A stretch of DNA of 64,000 nucleotides from Acetobacteraceae bacterium (lineage in GTDB: Bacteria > Pseudomonadota > Alphaproteobacteria > Acetobacterales > Acetobacteraceae), in assembly GCA_039613835.1 (NCBI GenBank), contig CP154827.1, forward strand, positions 1,024,501-1,088,500, in the 5' to 3' direction. The notes below the pieces were generated by a model. The model saw nothing but the letters and a program-made list of their open reading frames with translations, made no database searches and had not been told where the DNA came from. The translations under genes and the position numbers were made by a program. The stretch's first letter is position 1. Each line of letters opens with the position of its first letter. Positions 18,947-29,067 of this stretch are shown one piece after another.

Positions 18947-19672
18947 ATGCGCCTCCTTCTAGTCGAAAATGATTGTGGCGAGAGTGTTTCAGCGCTGAAA
19001 ACCTTTCACCAAGGCGGGTTTACCGTGGACCACGCGGGGAGCGGTTTCGACGCGATTGAAATGCTACAACATTATGATTATGACCTCGCCATCATTGATC
19101 TCTCGATCGATGACCTTGACGGTTGCGATGTCATACGCCGTGTCCGCCGCGCACGCGTTGAAACGCCGATTATCGTGACGTCGCAGGGCAGTTCCGCCCG
19201 GGATAAGATTGCGACATTCAATGCCGGTGCGGATGATTTTATTGAACGACCTTATGATGATGAAGAATTGATCGCACGTCTCCATGCGGTCGCAAGACGG
19301 TCGCGCGGTTTCAGCACGGCTGTCATTACCCTGGGTAATCTGACAATTGACCTTAACGCCAAGAGCGCTTTTGCTTCCGGCGTCTCCATTCCGCTTACAG
19401 GTAAAGAATACGCGATCTTAGAGCTTCTTGTGCTTCGGCGCGGCACGATCCTCACCAAGGATGCTTTCCTGAATCATCTTTATGGCGGACGTGATGAGCC
19501 TGAGATGAAGATTATCGACGTCTTCATCTGTAAGCTGCGTCGCAAATTGCAGGAACACGGTATTGGTAATCTCATCGGCACTGTCTGGGGACGCGGCTAC
19601 GTGCTGATGGAGGAATTCCAACCTGTTTCCCGCGTCATAAACCCGCAACCATCGTCGCTCATCAACGCCTAG
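18947..19672 (+). CDS. ctrA: CtrA-type response regulator with divergent receiver
   Basis: OmpR-family regulator, 241 aa. The C-terminal winged helix is strongly CtrA-like (LTGKEYAILELL, FLNHLYGGRDEPEMKIIDVF, KLRRKL, TVWGRGYVL). CtrA controls cell-cycle and motility genes in alphaproteobacteria. The receiver keeps the acidic pair (LLVEND) and the phospho-acceptor Asp (DYDLAIIDLS). The invariant lysine of the KP motif is replaced by arginine (FIERPYDDEEL), and the helix after it differs from orthologues, so phosphorylation or signalling may be altered. The ATG at 18947 follows GGAGAATG. An upstream TTG (18890) is in frame but unlikely. It ends in TAG. Confidence 0.88.
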   Translation: MRLLLVENDCGESVSALKTFHQGGFTVDHAGSGFDAIEMLQHYDYDLAIIDLSIDDLDGCDVIRRVRRARVETPIIVTSQGSSARDKIATFNAGADDFIERPYDDEELIARLHAVARRSRGFSTAVITLGNLTIDLNAKSAFASGVSIPLTGKEYAILELLVLRRGTILTKDAFLNHLYGGRDEPEMKIIDVFICKLRRKLQEHGIGNLIGTVWGRGYVLMEEFQPVSRVINPQPSSLINA

Positions 19673-19704
19673 GACCCAGCGATATTTGCGAAGGTAAAGC
19701 GCAC

Positions 19705-19746
19705 GGCCCCGGCAGGCGTCTCTCAGATTGAGGCGCTTCCGGGGTC
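19705..19746. terminator. Terminator-like hairpin between ctrA and glmM
   Basis: The outer stem 19705-19712/19739-19746 (GGCCCCGG/CCGGGGTC, one G-U) encloses a second imperfect stem (GCGTCTC/GAGGCGC). It lies between convergent genes and could serve both; T-rich sequence follows on the plus strand. Confidence 0.55.
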
Positions 19747-19776
19747 AATTTATATGTGCCCTTTTTTTGGCCTTGC

Positions 19777-21156
19777 TCACTTTATCGGTGTCGATAATCT
19801 GGCGACCGACTCAACAGCCTCCGTGAGCGCATCCGCGACGTTTACGACAAGCTGCCCGTCATCCGCTTCAACCATGATGCGGATCAGCGGCTCCGTGCCA
19901 CTGGCGCGCAATAACACACGCCCGCGATCCTGCAACTGACTTTCCGCATGGCGTTGCGCGTCGATGACGCAATCTGCCTGGAGTGGATTTCCCTCGCTGA
20001 AACGAATGCTACGCAGCGTTTGCGGAAAAGGCGTAAACATGCGGCAGGCTTCACTCGCTGGCTTCTTCGTTGCAACAAGCACAGCAAGCACCTGAAGCGC
20101 GGCGACAAGACCGTCTCCCGTTGTGCCGTAATCGGACAGAACCATATGCCCCGATTGTTCCCCGCCGATCTGACTACCTAAGGACCGCATGCGCTCCACA
20201 ACGTAGCGGTCACCCACCGCGGTGCGGTGCAATTCGAGCCCCTGCCCCTGAAGAAAACGCTCCAGCCCGAGATTAGACATCACCGTCGCGACGACATTAT
20301 TGGTCCGAAGAAGCCCCGCGCTCTGCCAATGGGACGCAATCAAGGCAAGGACCTGATCGCCATCGACGGTCTCACCCCTTTCATCAATGATAATGAGGCG
20401 ATCAGCATCCCCATCCAGCGCGATGCCAATATCTGCCCTCTCCTGCAAAACGGCTTCACGCAATCTTTGCGGCACGGTGGAGCCACAGCGATGGTTGATG
20501 TTGGTGCCGTTGGGTGAACAGCCGATTTTAACGACATTCGCGCCCAATTCCCACAATGCTATGGGGCCGACCCGATAGGCCGCGCCATTTGCGCAGTCGA
20601 GAACGATCTTCAATCCGTCCAGGCGACATCGATTAGGAAGCGACGCTTTCGCGCTTTCAATATAACGTCCGGCAGCGTCATTGAGGCGCGAGGCTCGGCC
20701 AACATCCTGGGGCAGCGCGAGATAATCCGAGAGATCCTGCGCCATGAGCGCCTCAATTTTGGCCTCATCCTCATCCGACAATTTATAGCCGTCCGGGCCG
20801 AATAATTTGATGCCATTATCCCCGAAAGGATTATGGGAGGCCGAAATCATAACCCCCAGATCCGCCCGCAGCGACCGCGTGAGCATGGCGATGGCCGGGG
20901 TCGGCAGAGGGCCCACCAAAGTGACGTCCATCCCGGCGGAAAGAAAACCGGAGACAAGAGCGTTTTCAAGCATGTAGCCGGAGAGGCGCGTATCTTTACC
21001 CAAAACGACACGATGACGGTGATCACCCCGGCGAAAAAATATCCCCGTAGCCTGGCCAAGCTTTTGCGCGATATCGATTGTCATGGGGAAACGGTTGGCA
21101 AGCCCCCGAATGCCATCTGTACCGAAGAGGCGGCGCGTGGACGAAGCTTTGGACAT
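19777..21156 (-). CDS. glmM: Phosphoglucosamine mutase
   Basis: It converts glucosamine-6-P to glucosamine-1-P for UDP-GlcNAc, hence peptidoglycan and LPS. About 459 aa, the family length. It has the N-terminal [12 protein letters not shown], the phosphoserine active site [15 protein letters not shown], the metal loop DGDADRLI, the sugar loop GEQSGHM and the C-terminal phosphate loop [13 protein letters not shown] at 21156 (MSKASSTRR); a GTG two codons upstream is possible. It lies 79 nt after ftsH on the same strand. It is intact, as expected for an essential gene. Confidence 0.96.
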   Translation of the reverse strand: MSKASSTRRLFGTDGIRGLANRFPMTIDIAQKLGQATGIFFRRGDHRHRVVLGKDTRLSGYMLENALVSGFLSAGMDVTLVGPLPTPAIAMLTRSLRADLGVMISASHNPFGDNGIKLFGPDGYKLSDEDEAKIEALMAQDLSDYLALPQDVGRASRLNDAAGRYIESAKASLPNRCRLDGLKIVLDCANGAAYRVGPIALWELGANVVKIGCSPNGTNINHRCGSTVPQRLREAVLQERADIGIALDGDADRLIIIDERGETVDGDQVLALIASHWQSAGLLRTNNVVATVMSNLGLERFLQGQGLELHRTAVGDRYVVERMRSLGSQIGGEQSGHMVLSDYGTTGDGLVAALQVLAVLVATKKPASEACRMFTPFPQTLRSIRFSEGNPLQADCVIDAQRHAESQLQDRGRVLLRASGTEPLIRIMVEADDGQLVVNVADALTEAVESVARLSTPIK

Positions 21157-21240
21157 TGACACTGCCTTGTTACAAACAAAATACCTCAGGCTCTGCGGCC
21201 TGACTGAAACTTAAAGAAAAAGGGCCGAAGCCCTCTCTCT

Positions 21241-23163
21241 TTATCCGTGCTGCGGGGACGCCGCGCCCGTCAGGGGACCCGTCCCCCAACCCGTATTGAC
21301 GGTCGGCACGGAGGCCCGTCGATTCTCCGGCCCGTCATCCGTAACATCGGCTCGCTCAATAGGTTTCCCCTTTAAGAGTTGACTGATTTCATCTCCTGTC
21401 AGGGTTTCAAATTCCAGCAGGACTTCCGCCAAACGATGCAGGTCGTCTATGTGTTCCAACAAAAGACTGTGAGCGCGTCGATAGGCGTGATCCACAATAT
21501 CGCGCACTTCCCGATCAATTTCCTGCGCTGTCGCCTCTGAAACGGGTTTATTCTGCGTGACGGAGTGTCCGAGAAACACTTCCTGACCATTATCACCATA
21601 GGCAATCGTGCCGAGCTTCTCGCTCATACCCCATTCCGTTACCATGCGGCGGGCCTGATCGGTGGCCATTTTGATGTCACTTGAGGCACCGGTACAGATA
21701 TTCTCCTTACCGAAAATGACCTCTTCCGCCGCGCGCCCGCCCATGGCCAGAACCAGCTCAGCAAGACATTTGCTTTTTGTTTTTGAGTAGGCATCTCCCT
21801 CGGGTAGGCTCATGACAAGGCCAAGAGCACGCCCGCGCGGAATGATCGTCACTTTATGCACCGGGTCACAACCCGGCGTCAGCATTGCGCAGAGGGCGTG
21901 GCCGCCTTCATGATAAGCGGTAAGACGCCTGTCCTCCTCACTCATCACCATGGAACGCCTTTCCGCGCCCATTAACACCTTATCCTTCGCAGCCTCAATA
22001 TCCCGCATACTGACGGAACGCTTGCCAAGACGCGCCGCCATCAGCGCCGCTTCATTGACGAGATTGGCGAGGTCCGCCCCGGAGAAACCGGGCGTGCCAC
22101 GGGCGATCACACGTGGGTCAACATCATTACCGAGAGAAACCTTGCGCATATGAACACGCAGGATGCGCTCCCGACCCGTTACATCCGGGTTGGGCACAAC
22201 CACCTGACGATCGAAACGCCCCGGGCGTAGCAAAGCCGGGTCAAGCACGTCCGGCCGGTTAGTTGCGGCAATCAGGATCACGCCCTCATTGCTTTCGAAA
22301 CCATCCATCTCCACCAGCATCTGGTTGAGTGTCTGTTCCCGCTCATCATTTCCGCCGCCCAACCCAGCACCGCGATGACGCCCGACCGCGTCGATCTCAT
22401 CAATAAAGATGATACAGGGCGCTGATTTTTTACCCTGCTCAAACATATCCCGCACGCGGGACGCGCCGACACCGACGAACATTTCCACGAAGTCAGAACC
22501 GGAAATACTGAAGAACGGCACATTGGCCTCGCCCGCAATGGCGCGCGCCAACAGCGTTTTACCCGTGCCTGGCGGCCCGACAAGCAATGCGCCTTTCGGG
22601 ATTTTACCTCCGAGACGCGTGAATTTCTGCGGATCTTTCAGGAAATCGACGATTTCCTCCAACTCACTTTTCGCCTCATCAATACCGGCAACGTCACTGA
22701 AAGTGACTTTCCCCTGCTTCTCACTCAGCAATCTGGCGCGCGAGCGTCCGAAGCTCATCGCCTTGCCATTCCCCATCTGCATTTGACGGAGAAACAGGAT
22801 GACGATACCGACCATCAGGATGATAGGTAGGTAGTTTGCGATAGCCCTTAAAATCGGGCTTCCCTCAGGCTCAGGCGGCTTGGCATTGACTTCAACACCT
22901 TTGGACGTCAATCGCGAGACGAGGGTCGGGTCAATTGGCGCATAGGTCTGGAAAGCAACGCCATCCTTTAATTTGCCGGTAATGTCCTGATCCCGGATGG
23001 TGACGGACCTGACCTGACCTTTGTCGACGTCATGGACGAAGTCGGAATAGGCAAGCTGCTGCGTCACAGCGTACTCATTATGCGGTTGGAAAGCGACGAA
23101 GACCATGACGATCGCAACGATGATCGCTATCCAGACCAGAAGACTACGCCCTAGGTTATTCAT
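21241..23163 (-). CDS. ftsH: ATP-dependent zinc metalloprotease FtsH
   Basis: Membrane-anchored AAA+ protease degrading misfolded membrane proteins and regulators. About 640 aa. Membrane segments at roughly residues 5-25 ([17 protein letters not shown]) and 105-125 flank a periplasmic domain. The AAA module follows with Walker A GPPGTGKT, Walker [12 protein letters not shown] and the SRH region [19 protein letters not shown]. The zinc site is HEGGH (a HExxH variant found in several alphaproteobacteria). I chose the ATG at 23163 ([10 protein letters not shown]) rather than the TTG at 23178. It sits between tilS and glmM. Confidence 0.96.
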   Translation of the reverse strand: MNNLGRSLLVWIAIIVAIVMVFVAFQPHNEYAVTQQLAYSDFVHDVDKGQVRSVTIRDQDITGKLKDGVAFQTYAPIDPTLVSRLTSKGVEVNAKPPEPEGSPILRAIANYLPIILMVGIVILFLRQMQMGNGKAMSFGRSRARLLSEKQGKVTFSDVAGIDEAKSELEEIVDFLKDPQKFTRLGGKIPKGALLVGPPGTGKTLLARAIAGEANVPFFSISGSDFVEMFVGVGASRVRDMFEQGKKSAPCIIFIDEIDAVGRHRGAGLGGGNDEREQTLNQMLVEMDGFESNEGVILIAATNRPDVLDPALLRPGRFDRQVVVPNPDVTGRERILRVHMRKVSLGNDVDPRVIARGTPGFSGADLANLVNEAALMAARLGKRSVSMRDIEAAKDKVLMGAERRSMVMSEEDRRLTAYHEGGHALCAMLTPGCDPVHKVTIIPRGRALGLVMSLPEGDAYSKTKSKCLAELVLAMGGRAAEEVIFGKENICTGASSDIKMATDQARRMVTEWGMSEKLGTIAYGDNGQEVFLGHSVTQNKPVSEATAQEIDREVRDIVDHAYRRAHSLLLEHIDDLHRLAEVLLEFETLTGDEISQLLKGKPIERADVTDDGPENRRASVPTVNTGWGTGPLTGAASPQHG

Positions 23164-23339
23164 AAGATTCTCTACCAAAATACAGCCCGGCTCGGGCGTG
23201 ATCGCACATGACTGATTGTCGAACAGATGAGAGGGAAACTCAACTCAGTGAAGATAACATAAGTATGAGCACGCGTGTTACCAACCCCGCCTGAGGACGC
23301 TTTGTCGTTAAAAAACAGGTTCAGCCCATGATCAAACCA

Positions 23340-24641
23340 TTAACATCCTGTTTGACAGCTAAAAGATGAGAGTTCGGTCGAGGTGTCGCGCCATAAGGAA
23401 GCATCGGTGACGGGTGCGCCGCGCCGCGCCACAAAGCGAAGATGCGCCACCGTCGCATCCCTGCAGAACCCGAAATGAGGGACGGCGATAAGTTGATCAC
23501 CGCGCCAGATGGCGGGCAGTGCCATGAGACAGCGTGAGGGCAGGTCCCGCGTCTTGAATTGCGACGCGGCCCCGCCGAGGCGTCGGATGGTGAAACCCGG
23601 CACGGGGCGTCCCTGGAGGCGCCATCGACGGTCCCAGATGAGACCCTCTGCCCGCGCAACATATTTGATGTCAATAAACTGCGCGGCCGCATCAGGCTCC
23701 CGGACGAGGCACCAGCTCCGCGTCACGCCCGCACTTCGACGCTGAAAAAACCACACGCCGCCCAACGTTGCGTCCTGCACAGCTGTGCGGAGCTGCGCCA
23801 ACCGTCGCTGGGAGGGTGCCCAATCCGCACCGGAAACAGCCTGACAAATACGCGACAATATTTCAGGCGGTGGCAGTTCCCCATCAATACGGACAAAGCC
23901 AAACGGATGCGGAATGAGCTGCTCGCAATAAGCGGCCAGGCTCGTTTCGGCCGCCTGACGTAAAGCGGCGTGTCGGCGCGTCTCAGTCGAAGCGAGGTCA
24001 ATATCCGGCTTTGACAGGCTTTGCCGGATCGCAACACGACGAAACTGCGCGTTGCGATTTGACGGGTCTTCAATCCATCCCAGGCCTTCTGCGTCAAGGG
24101 TTGCCCGTAATCGCTGGGGCGGAATGTCTCGTAACGGGCGGATGATCCGAACGTCAGGTGTGAAACGGGCAGCCGCCATCCCGGCAAGGCCGGACGCGCC
24201 GCTCTGTTTTTCCTTTCTTAAAAAATAAGTCTCGGCCTGATCGCGGCGGTGATGCGCCACTAGAAGATCCATCACGCCATGTTGACGACACCATTCTGTG
24301 AGAATGTCATATCTCGCCGCGCGCGCGCGCGCCTGCACGCCGCGCATTTTTGACAGATGGGTGAGGCTCAGAATATGGGCTTCCCTCCCGTGAAAGGTCA
24401 GAATTCGCTGCGTTTCCTGTGCTTCCTGCGCTGCCTCGGGGCGTAACCCATGATCGACGATCAGGGCGACGCTGTTCGCGCGCCAGCGATGCGCCAGAAT
24501 GCCGAGGCAAAGACTATCTGCACCGCCGGAAACCGCGACGGCAACGCGGTAACGTGTCTTATCCGCAGGGAATGGCCCGTAAGGCGACATCAGCCCCGCA
24601 AATTCATCTTCTTGAACCGGCAAAAACTGACTCAGCCGCAA
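23340..24641 (-). CDS. tilS: tRNA(Ile)-lysidine synthase
   Basis: It modifies C34 of the CAU-anticodon tRNA-Ile to lysidine, essential for reading AUA. The 433-aa protein has the PP-loop VAVSGGADSLCLG near residue 35, then IVDHGLRPEA, LVAHHRRDQAET and IIRPLRDI; the C-terminal part is less conserved. The TTG at 24641 includes a plausible helical N-terminus (EFAGLMSPYGPF); ATG 24593 is the alternative. The gene overlaps the cpoB stop by 10 nt. It is intact. Confidence 0.93.
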   Translation of the reverse strand: MRLSQFLPVQEDEFAGLMSPYGPFPADKTRYRVAVAVSGGADSLCLGILAHRWRANSVALIVDHGLRPEAAQEAQETQRILTFHGREAHILSLTHLSKMRGVQARARAARYDILTEWCRQHGVMDLLVAHHRRDQAETYFLRKEKQSGASGLAGMAAARFTPDVRIIRPLRDIPPQRLRATLDAEGLGWIEDPSNRNAQFRRVAIRQSLSKPDIDLASTETRRHAALRQAAETSLAAYCEQLIPHPFGFVRIDGELPPPEILSRICQAVSGADWAPSQRRLAQLRTAVQDATLGGVWFFQRRSAGVTRSWCLVREPDAAAQFIDIKYVARAEGLIWDRRWRLQGRPVPGFTIRRLGGAASQFKTRDLPSRCLMALPAIWRGDQLIAVPHFGFCRDATVAHLRFVARRGAPVTDASLWRDTSTELSSFSCQTGC

Positions 24642-25363
24642 TGCGCCCGTCGGAAAAACGAATTATAGGCCTTGCGAATGCGCGCTGACATATCTTGGAA
24701 ATCATGTTTCAACTTCCCTAAAGCCTCGCACGCATCGTTACGTCGGTCCAGAGCCAACATGGAGGCCGAGACACCAAGGAGGGATTCCTGTGCGGAAACA
24801 GCGCGGGGTGCGGCTTTATACGCGTCGAAATAAGCCAGAGCCGAACCCTTGTAATTTTTCTGCCCGGCAAGAGATTGTGCAAGGAGAAACCGCGCATCAA
24901 CTTTCGTCTTCGTATCACGCGCCGCTTTGATGGCCACCTGCGCTTTTGACTGGCTGACATCAAAATTGCGCGCTGAAAGCGCCGCTCTACCTTGCTTGAT
25001 GAGATCTGCGGGGGAAGCGGCTTTGGCACTCTCTCTCTTTTCCTGAGATACCGCGGCAGTGTCCCTATTTTTGGCCCCCATGCCTGAACCCGCGCCTGCA
25101 TTGAATTGCGCGTCATCCAGTTTTTTATTCAGCGTCTTAGACCGGGTTTTAACCTGATTGCTCAATTGGTCAACATCACCACGCAATTCCCGTTGCGACG
25201 CTTCCAGAGCGGCCACGCGCTGTAATAATTGCGCGACGAGATCGCGCGTCCCGCCCTCGTCCTCCGCGTGCGCGCTGAGCGGCGACGCGGAAAGGAAGAT
25301 CACGAGGCCAAGCCAGGTGATGCAGGAAAGTCTGGTCAGCCAATGAGCGTTGTGATGTCGCAA
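24632..25363 (-). CDS. cpoB: Cell-division coordinator CpoB (YbgF)
   Basis: Periplasmic Tol-Pal partner that coordinates septal peptidoglycan synthesis with outer-membrane constriction. The 243-aa protein has a signal peptide (hydrophobic stretch LGLVIFLSASPLSAHA, cleavage after AHA). A short trimerising coiled coil follows at about residues 45-85 (VAALEASQRELRGDVDQL), then a TPR-like C-terminal domain (about 120-240). The start is a TTG at 25363. It follows pal, from which a terminator-like hairpin separates it. It is intact. Confidence 0.88.
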   Translation of the reverse strand: MRHHNAHWLTRLSCITWLGLVIFLSASPLSAHAEDEGGTRDLVAQLLQRVAALEASQRELRGDVDQLSNQVKTRSKTLNKKLDDAQFNAGAGSGMGAKNRDTAAVSQEKRESAKAASPADLIKQGRAALSARNFDVSQSKAQVAIKAARDTKTKVDARFLLAQSLAGQKNYKGSALAYFDAYKAAPRAVSAQESLLGVSASMLALDRRNDACEALGKLKHDFQDMSARIRKAYNSFFRRAHCG

Positions 25364-25464
25364 TTTGTCTCTCCACGCCGTATGATGCGAGGATCAATCC
25401 AGCCTGCAGGTAAGTTTATAATCGACCCGATTCGGGACCGCGCCGACTATATTCGTTAAATGAT

Positions 25465-25507
25465 AAAAAGCCCGTCCGCAACCAAAGCCTTCACCTGGAT
25501 TGCGGTC
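25465..25507 (-). terminator. Terminator-like hairpin after pal
   Basis: The arms 25474-25481 and 25500-25507 pair at 7 of 8 positions, extended by GC pairs outside, and TTTTTATC follows on the minus strand. It lies 10 nt past the pal stop. Confidence 0.6.
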
Positions 25508-25516
25508 GGCGCGTTT

Positions 25517-25996
25517 TTACTGAACAGAGGTGATTGAATTGCGGTTCTGCGACCACGCTTCCTCATTATCTCCCTGCGCTGTTGGACGATCCTTGCCGTA
25601 AGAGATCGTGGTGATGCGCGACGCACTCACACCCTTAGCCACGAGGTAATCCCGCGCGGCATTGGCACGACGCTGGCCGAGAGCAATATTATATTCCTCC
25701 GTCCCGCGATCATCACAATTTCCGGCGAGTTGCACGGTGACTTGCGGGTAACGCCCCAGCCATTCCGCCTGCTTATCAAGCGTCGCCTGCGCATCGCTGG
25801 AAAGCTCATTGCGATTGAGCGCGAAATAAACCCGGTCCCCGACATTGGCGACGAGATCAGCTTCGCTGCCGGGCGTCACGCCCGTTTCCTGTGCGACGGC
25901 GCCATTGCCATCAGTGGAACCGGTATTGCTTGGCTTACCGGAGCATGCGGTCAACGCAAGCGCGATACCGACACAGCTTAAGAGTTTGAAATTCAT
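25517..25996 (-). CDS. pal: Peptidoglycan-associated lipoprotein
   Basis: Outer-membrane lipoprotein that binds peptidoglycan and TolB. 159 aa. It has a type II signal with lipobox LTAC (Cys at about residue 18), a short Ser/Gly-rich linker, and an OmpA-C domain (VYFALNRNELSSDAQATLDK; the peptidoglycan-binding NCDDRGTEEYN; LGQRRANAARDYLV). ATG at 25996. It lies downstream of tolB across a 238-nt gap that shows no gene. It is intact. Confidence 0.95.
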   Translation of the reverse strand: MNFKLLSCVGIALALTACSGKPSNTGSTDGNGAVAQETGVTPGSEADLVANVGDRVYFALNRNELSSDAQATLDKQAEWLGRYPQVTVQLAGNCDDRGTEEYNIALGQRRANAARDYLVAKGVSASRITTISYGKDRPTAQGDNEEAWSQNRNSITSVQ

Positions 25997-26234
25997 AATA
26001 TGCCATCCTGAAAGGCCGGCCTGATTTCAGGTCCGAACCAGATAAACGGATCGACTACTAGGATGAGGGATGAATTCAAACCCCATCGCGCAGCGTTTTT
26101 TGGACATAAAGCGTCCGATTCTTCCATAATCAAACTTCCCGGAGGCGGTCAAGTTCCCATGGAACCACCTGAGAAACCTTAATAACGTAATTGGCGGGTT
26201 CTCTGGAAAATTGGCCGCATTATGTTTGAAAATC

Positions 26235-27614
26235 TTAACCGTTATAAGGTGACCAGGCCGGGTCAGACGCACCGGTGCGCGTCGGAATCGTCCGACCATG
26301 GAAACCGGTAATGTCAATCGTGTCGATCATCGTTGAAAAACCTGCGCCGCGATGTCCGGCCCGCGTCTGACGGCAATAGGCCAGCACGCGCCCATTCGGG
26401 CAGAATGTGGGACTTTCGACCGTAAAGCCCTCTGTCAGGATACGTTCACCCTCACCATCCGGCCCCATAACCCCAAGAGAGAAACTGCCATTGGCGATAC
26501 GGCTGAATGCAATCACATCCCCGCGCGGCGACCAGACGGGGGAGCCATAACTGCCCTGACCATAGGAGATACGCCGTGCATTACCGCCTGATGCGCTCAT
26601 GATATAAAGCTGGGGCGACCCGCCGCGGTCCGAGTTAAAGACAATCTGCGTGCCATCGGGGCTGAAGCAGGGGCTCGTATCGATGGCGCATGAATTGGTG
26701 ATCTGCCGTTTCGCGCCGGAAGCGAGATCAACCACCCATATATCAGAACCGCCCGCCCGCGTGGCGGACAGCACAACCTGATGACCATCGGGAGAGAAAC
26801 GGGGCGCAAAGGAGATACCGTGAAATTCTCCGAGTAATCTCTGCTGCGCCGATTTGATGTCGAAGAGATACACACGCGGGCGGTTATTGGCGTAGGACAT
26901 AAAAGCGAGGCGATCCTGACGCGGGTCAAATCGCGGTGTGAGGGTTAGCCATCGTCCCTGGGTCAGAATGTGCGCATTTTCCCCGTCCTGATCCATAATG
27001 GCCAGCCGCGTCGTCAGCTGACGCCCCGGACCCGTGCGGGAAATATAAGCGATGCGCGTGTCGAAATAGCCTTTTTCACCTACCAGGCGCTCATAGATGA
27101 CGTCAGCGATGATATGTGCGATGCGGCGCCAGTTCGCCCGATTGGCGGAATAACGCGTGCCCTGAATCTGCCCACCGGTGAGGACGTCCCAGAGGCGCAT
27201 CTCAACCTGCACATCCCCGCTTCCCAACACATTGCCACTGACGGCTGCGCGCGCACCCTGGCTTTTCAGCATCTCAAAGTCAGGTGCGCCGGGGGACGAG
27301 GCCAGCACCTTGAAAAGCCCCGTATTTCCAAGATCTGCGGCAATGACCTCGCTGATCTGCGCACCCAGACCGGGCCCGAAGCTCGGGATGCCAATGGAGA
27401 TCGGGGCAGAGCGGGCCTGATCGACCGTGATGGCCGCGCCCGACTGGCCCAAACCCTGCGCAAAACCGAAACGGGGTGAAAGGGCGGAGAGGCTGATCGC
27501 GGCCACCCCTATGCCAAGAGCTGTTCGACGAGAAAGGAGGAACTGGCGCAGGCTTTCAGCCTCGTCATCACTAATGAACATATCAGTGCCACGCATATCA
27601 AGCTCCTCCATCAA
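26235..27614 (-). CDS. tolB: Tol-Pal system protein TolB
   Basis: Periplasmic beta-propeller that shuttles between Pal and TolA. 459 aa. There is an N-terminal alpha/beta domain, then propeller repeats (RFSPDGHQVVLSATRAG, CFSPDGTQIVFNSDRGG, SPVWSPRGDVIAFSR). The N-terminus is unusual: about 28 residues precede a twin-arginine sequence SRRTALGIGVAAISLSAL, suggesting possible Tat rather than Sec export. Downstream ATGs in the leader (about 27596, 27584) are alternative starts and would keep the RR motif. It lies 16 nt after tolA. Confidence 0.94.
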   Translation of the reverse strand: MMEELDMRGTDMFISDDEAESLRQFLLSRRTALGIGVAAISLSALSPRFGFAQGLGQSGAAITVDQARSAPISIGIPSFGPGLGAQISEVIAADLGNTGLFKVLASSPGAPDFEMLKSQGARAAVSGNVLGSGDVQVEMRLWDVLTGGQIQGTRYSANRANWRRIAHIIADVIYERLVGEKGYFDTRIAYISRTGPGRQLTTRLAIMDQDGENAHILTQGRWLTLTPRFDPRQDRLAFMSYANNRPRVYLFDIKSAQQRLLGEFHGISFAPRFSPDGHQVVLSATRAGGSDIWVVDLASGAKRQITNSCAIDTSPCFSPDGTQIVFNSDRGGSPQLYIMSASGGNARRISYGQGSYGSPVWSPRGDVIAFSRIANGSFSLGVMGPDGEGERILTEGFTVESPTFCPNGRVLAYCRQTRAGHRGAGFSTMIDTIDITGFHGRTIPTRTGASDPAWSPYNG

Positions 27615-27630
27615 TGATCTTGGCCGAAGA

Positions 27631-28614
27631 TTATGGCCTAAAAATGAACTTTAACCGATGCACGTCACCGAGCATTTGCGGCGGCAGACGCAGTTTGGCA
27701 CATGTCGGGCTCAGAACAGCCTGGCGGGCGCGCTCAGCGAAAACCTGAAAAACGGGATCAGATTCCGCCCGCCGCATTGTATCGGCGGATAATTCCGCGC
27801 GACGCGCAACGCCCTGCGCATCCACGGTGATTTCCAACGCGGCGGAAAAACTTGCGTAATTCTGCGCGGCCGTATCCTGCGTATAGCACCGTCGCACGCC
27901 CTGCCCGATGGCCCCACGCTGCGTGGGCGTCAACGCGCTTGTGATATCCCCTTCCGGCGCGTCGGCCCCTTTCGGGGCACCACCCTGTTTCGGATTGGCA
28001 CGCGCCTTGGGCGGGTGGGTCTTCTTCTGATCAACGCGGAACGCATCAAGTGTTGAAAGCAGGGAATGGGAATCCGTCTGCATTTTCTTCGTCACATTGG
28101 GCTGCGTAATGTGTGATGGCTGAAAAATTTTGGGCGGCGCGACGTCCTTGCGGGTCAAGGCCTGTGGCGGCACCACCTGATGCGCTGCAGATGGCGGTGA
28201 AGACGGCGTCGGGACAGTCTTGATCGGCTCCGCATCGTCATCCGGGAGCTTTTCCATTGGTTTGAGCTCAGGCAATGTCTGCGCGTCACGCGTCGCCGCG
28301 GGGGGGATGGGTGGCGGCGGTGGCGGGGCGGGCGGTGGCTCCTCATTCGGCACGTTCGGCGAGGGCGGCGCATCCTCAGTCACTGGCGCAGGGGCAGGCG
28401 ACTTCTCTTTAGAAAGTTGATCTGATTTATGCGGGATCGAGGGCGGCGCATCCACATCAAGCGTGACATCGACGGAATCAAGCGGGGGTGGCTCCGGCGG
28501 GATGGATCCATGTATGTGGATGAGAATCCAGAGGATCACGCCTAGATGCAGCAGCCCGGACGCCACAGCCGAACGCCGGAAACGCCGCGTATCCGCAGAG
28601 AGAGGACGGTGCAA
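27631..28614 (-). CDS. tolA: Tol-Pal system protein TolA
   Basis: Inner-membrane protein that transmits TolQR proton-motive energy to TolB/Pal. 327 aa. One N-terminal membrane helix (VASGLLHLGVILWILIHI) is followed by a long proline-rich periplasmic linker (about residues 35-200) and a C-terminal TonB/TolA-like domain containing VRRCYTQDTAAQNYASF and ALEITVDAQGVARR. The linker is proline-rich rather than alanine/lysine helical as in E. coli, which is common in alphaproteobacteria. TTG start at 28614, 15 nt after tolR. Confidence 0.88.
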   Translation of the reverse strand: MHRPLSADTRRFRRSAVASGLLHLGVILWILIHIHGSIPPEPPPLDSVDVTLDVDAPPSIPHKSDQLSKEKSPAPAPVTEDAPPSPNVPNEEPPPAPPPPPPIPPAATRDAQTLPELKPMEKLPDDDAEPIKTVPTPSSPPSAAHQVVPPQALTRKDVAPPKIFQPSHITQPNVTKKMQTDSHSLLSTLDAFRVDQKKTHPPKARANPKQGGAPKGADAPEGDITSALTPTQRGAIGQGVRRCYTQDTAAQNYASFSAALEITVDAQGVARRAELSADTMRRAESDPVFQVFAERARQAVLSPTCAKLRLPPQMLGDVHRLKFIFRP

Positions 28615-28629
28615 TTTCGACCCCTTCCC

Positions 28630-29064
28630 CTATTGACCCGCCGGCTGTTCCCGCGTGTCAAGCGCGATGCGTTTGAAGCCGGCCCCCGCGATCATGGCCA
28701 TGATACGGGCCACCTGGCCATAACTCAGGCGCAGATCCCCCCGCACATGGATGCGCTGCTGCTGGTCATCATGCACGCGCTCACGCAACAGCGCGACGAG
28801 ATCCTGCTCCGCTACCGGATGGTCATCCAGATAAATCGTCCCATCCTCTTTGACGGAGACATTCACGGGTTTGACATCGACATTATGCAGCGCGGCGCTG
28901 GATTTCGGCAGGTCGACATTAATACCGCTCGTCAACATCGGCGCTGTCACCATGAAGATGATAAGCAGCACCAGTATGACATCGACAAGCGGGGTGACGT
29001 TGATTTCCGCACTGGGACGAAAGCGACGCCCCCGCCGCGACCCTCCGGCAGATGGCATGCCCAT
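28630..29064 (-). CDS. tolR: Biopolymer transport protein TolR/ExbD
   Basis: 144-aa component of the TolQR proton channel. A basic cytoplasmic tail (SRRGRRFRPSAEINVTPLVD) leads into a single membrane helix with the proton-relay aspartate (VTPLVDVILVLLIIFMVTAP). A periplasmic dimerising domain follows. ATG at 29064, 3 nt after the tolQ stop, so the pair is tightly coupled. Confidence 0.94.
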   Translation of the reverse strand: MGMPSAGGSRRGRRFRPSAEINVTPLVDVILVLLIIFMVTAPMLTSGINVDLPKSSAALHNVDVKPVNVSVKEDGTIYLDDHPVAEQDLVALLRERVHDDQQQRIHVRGDLRLSYGQVARIMAMIAGAGFKRIALDTREQPAGQ

Positions 29065-29067
29065 TTT

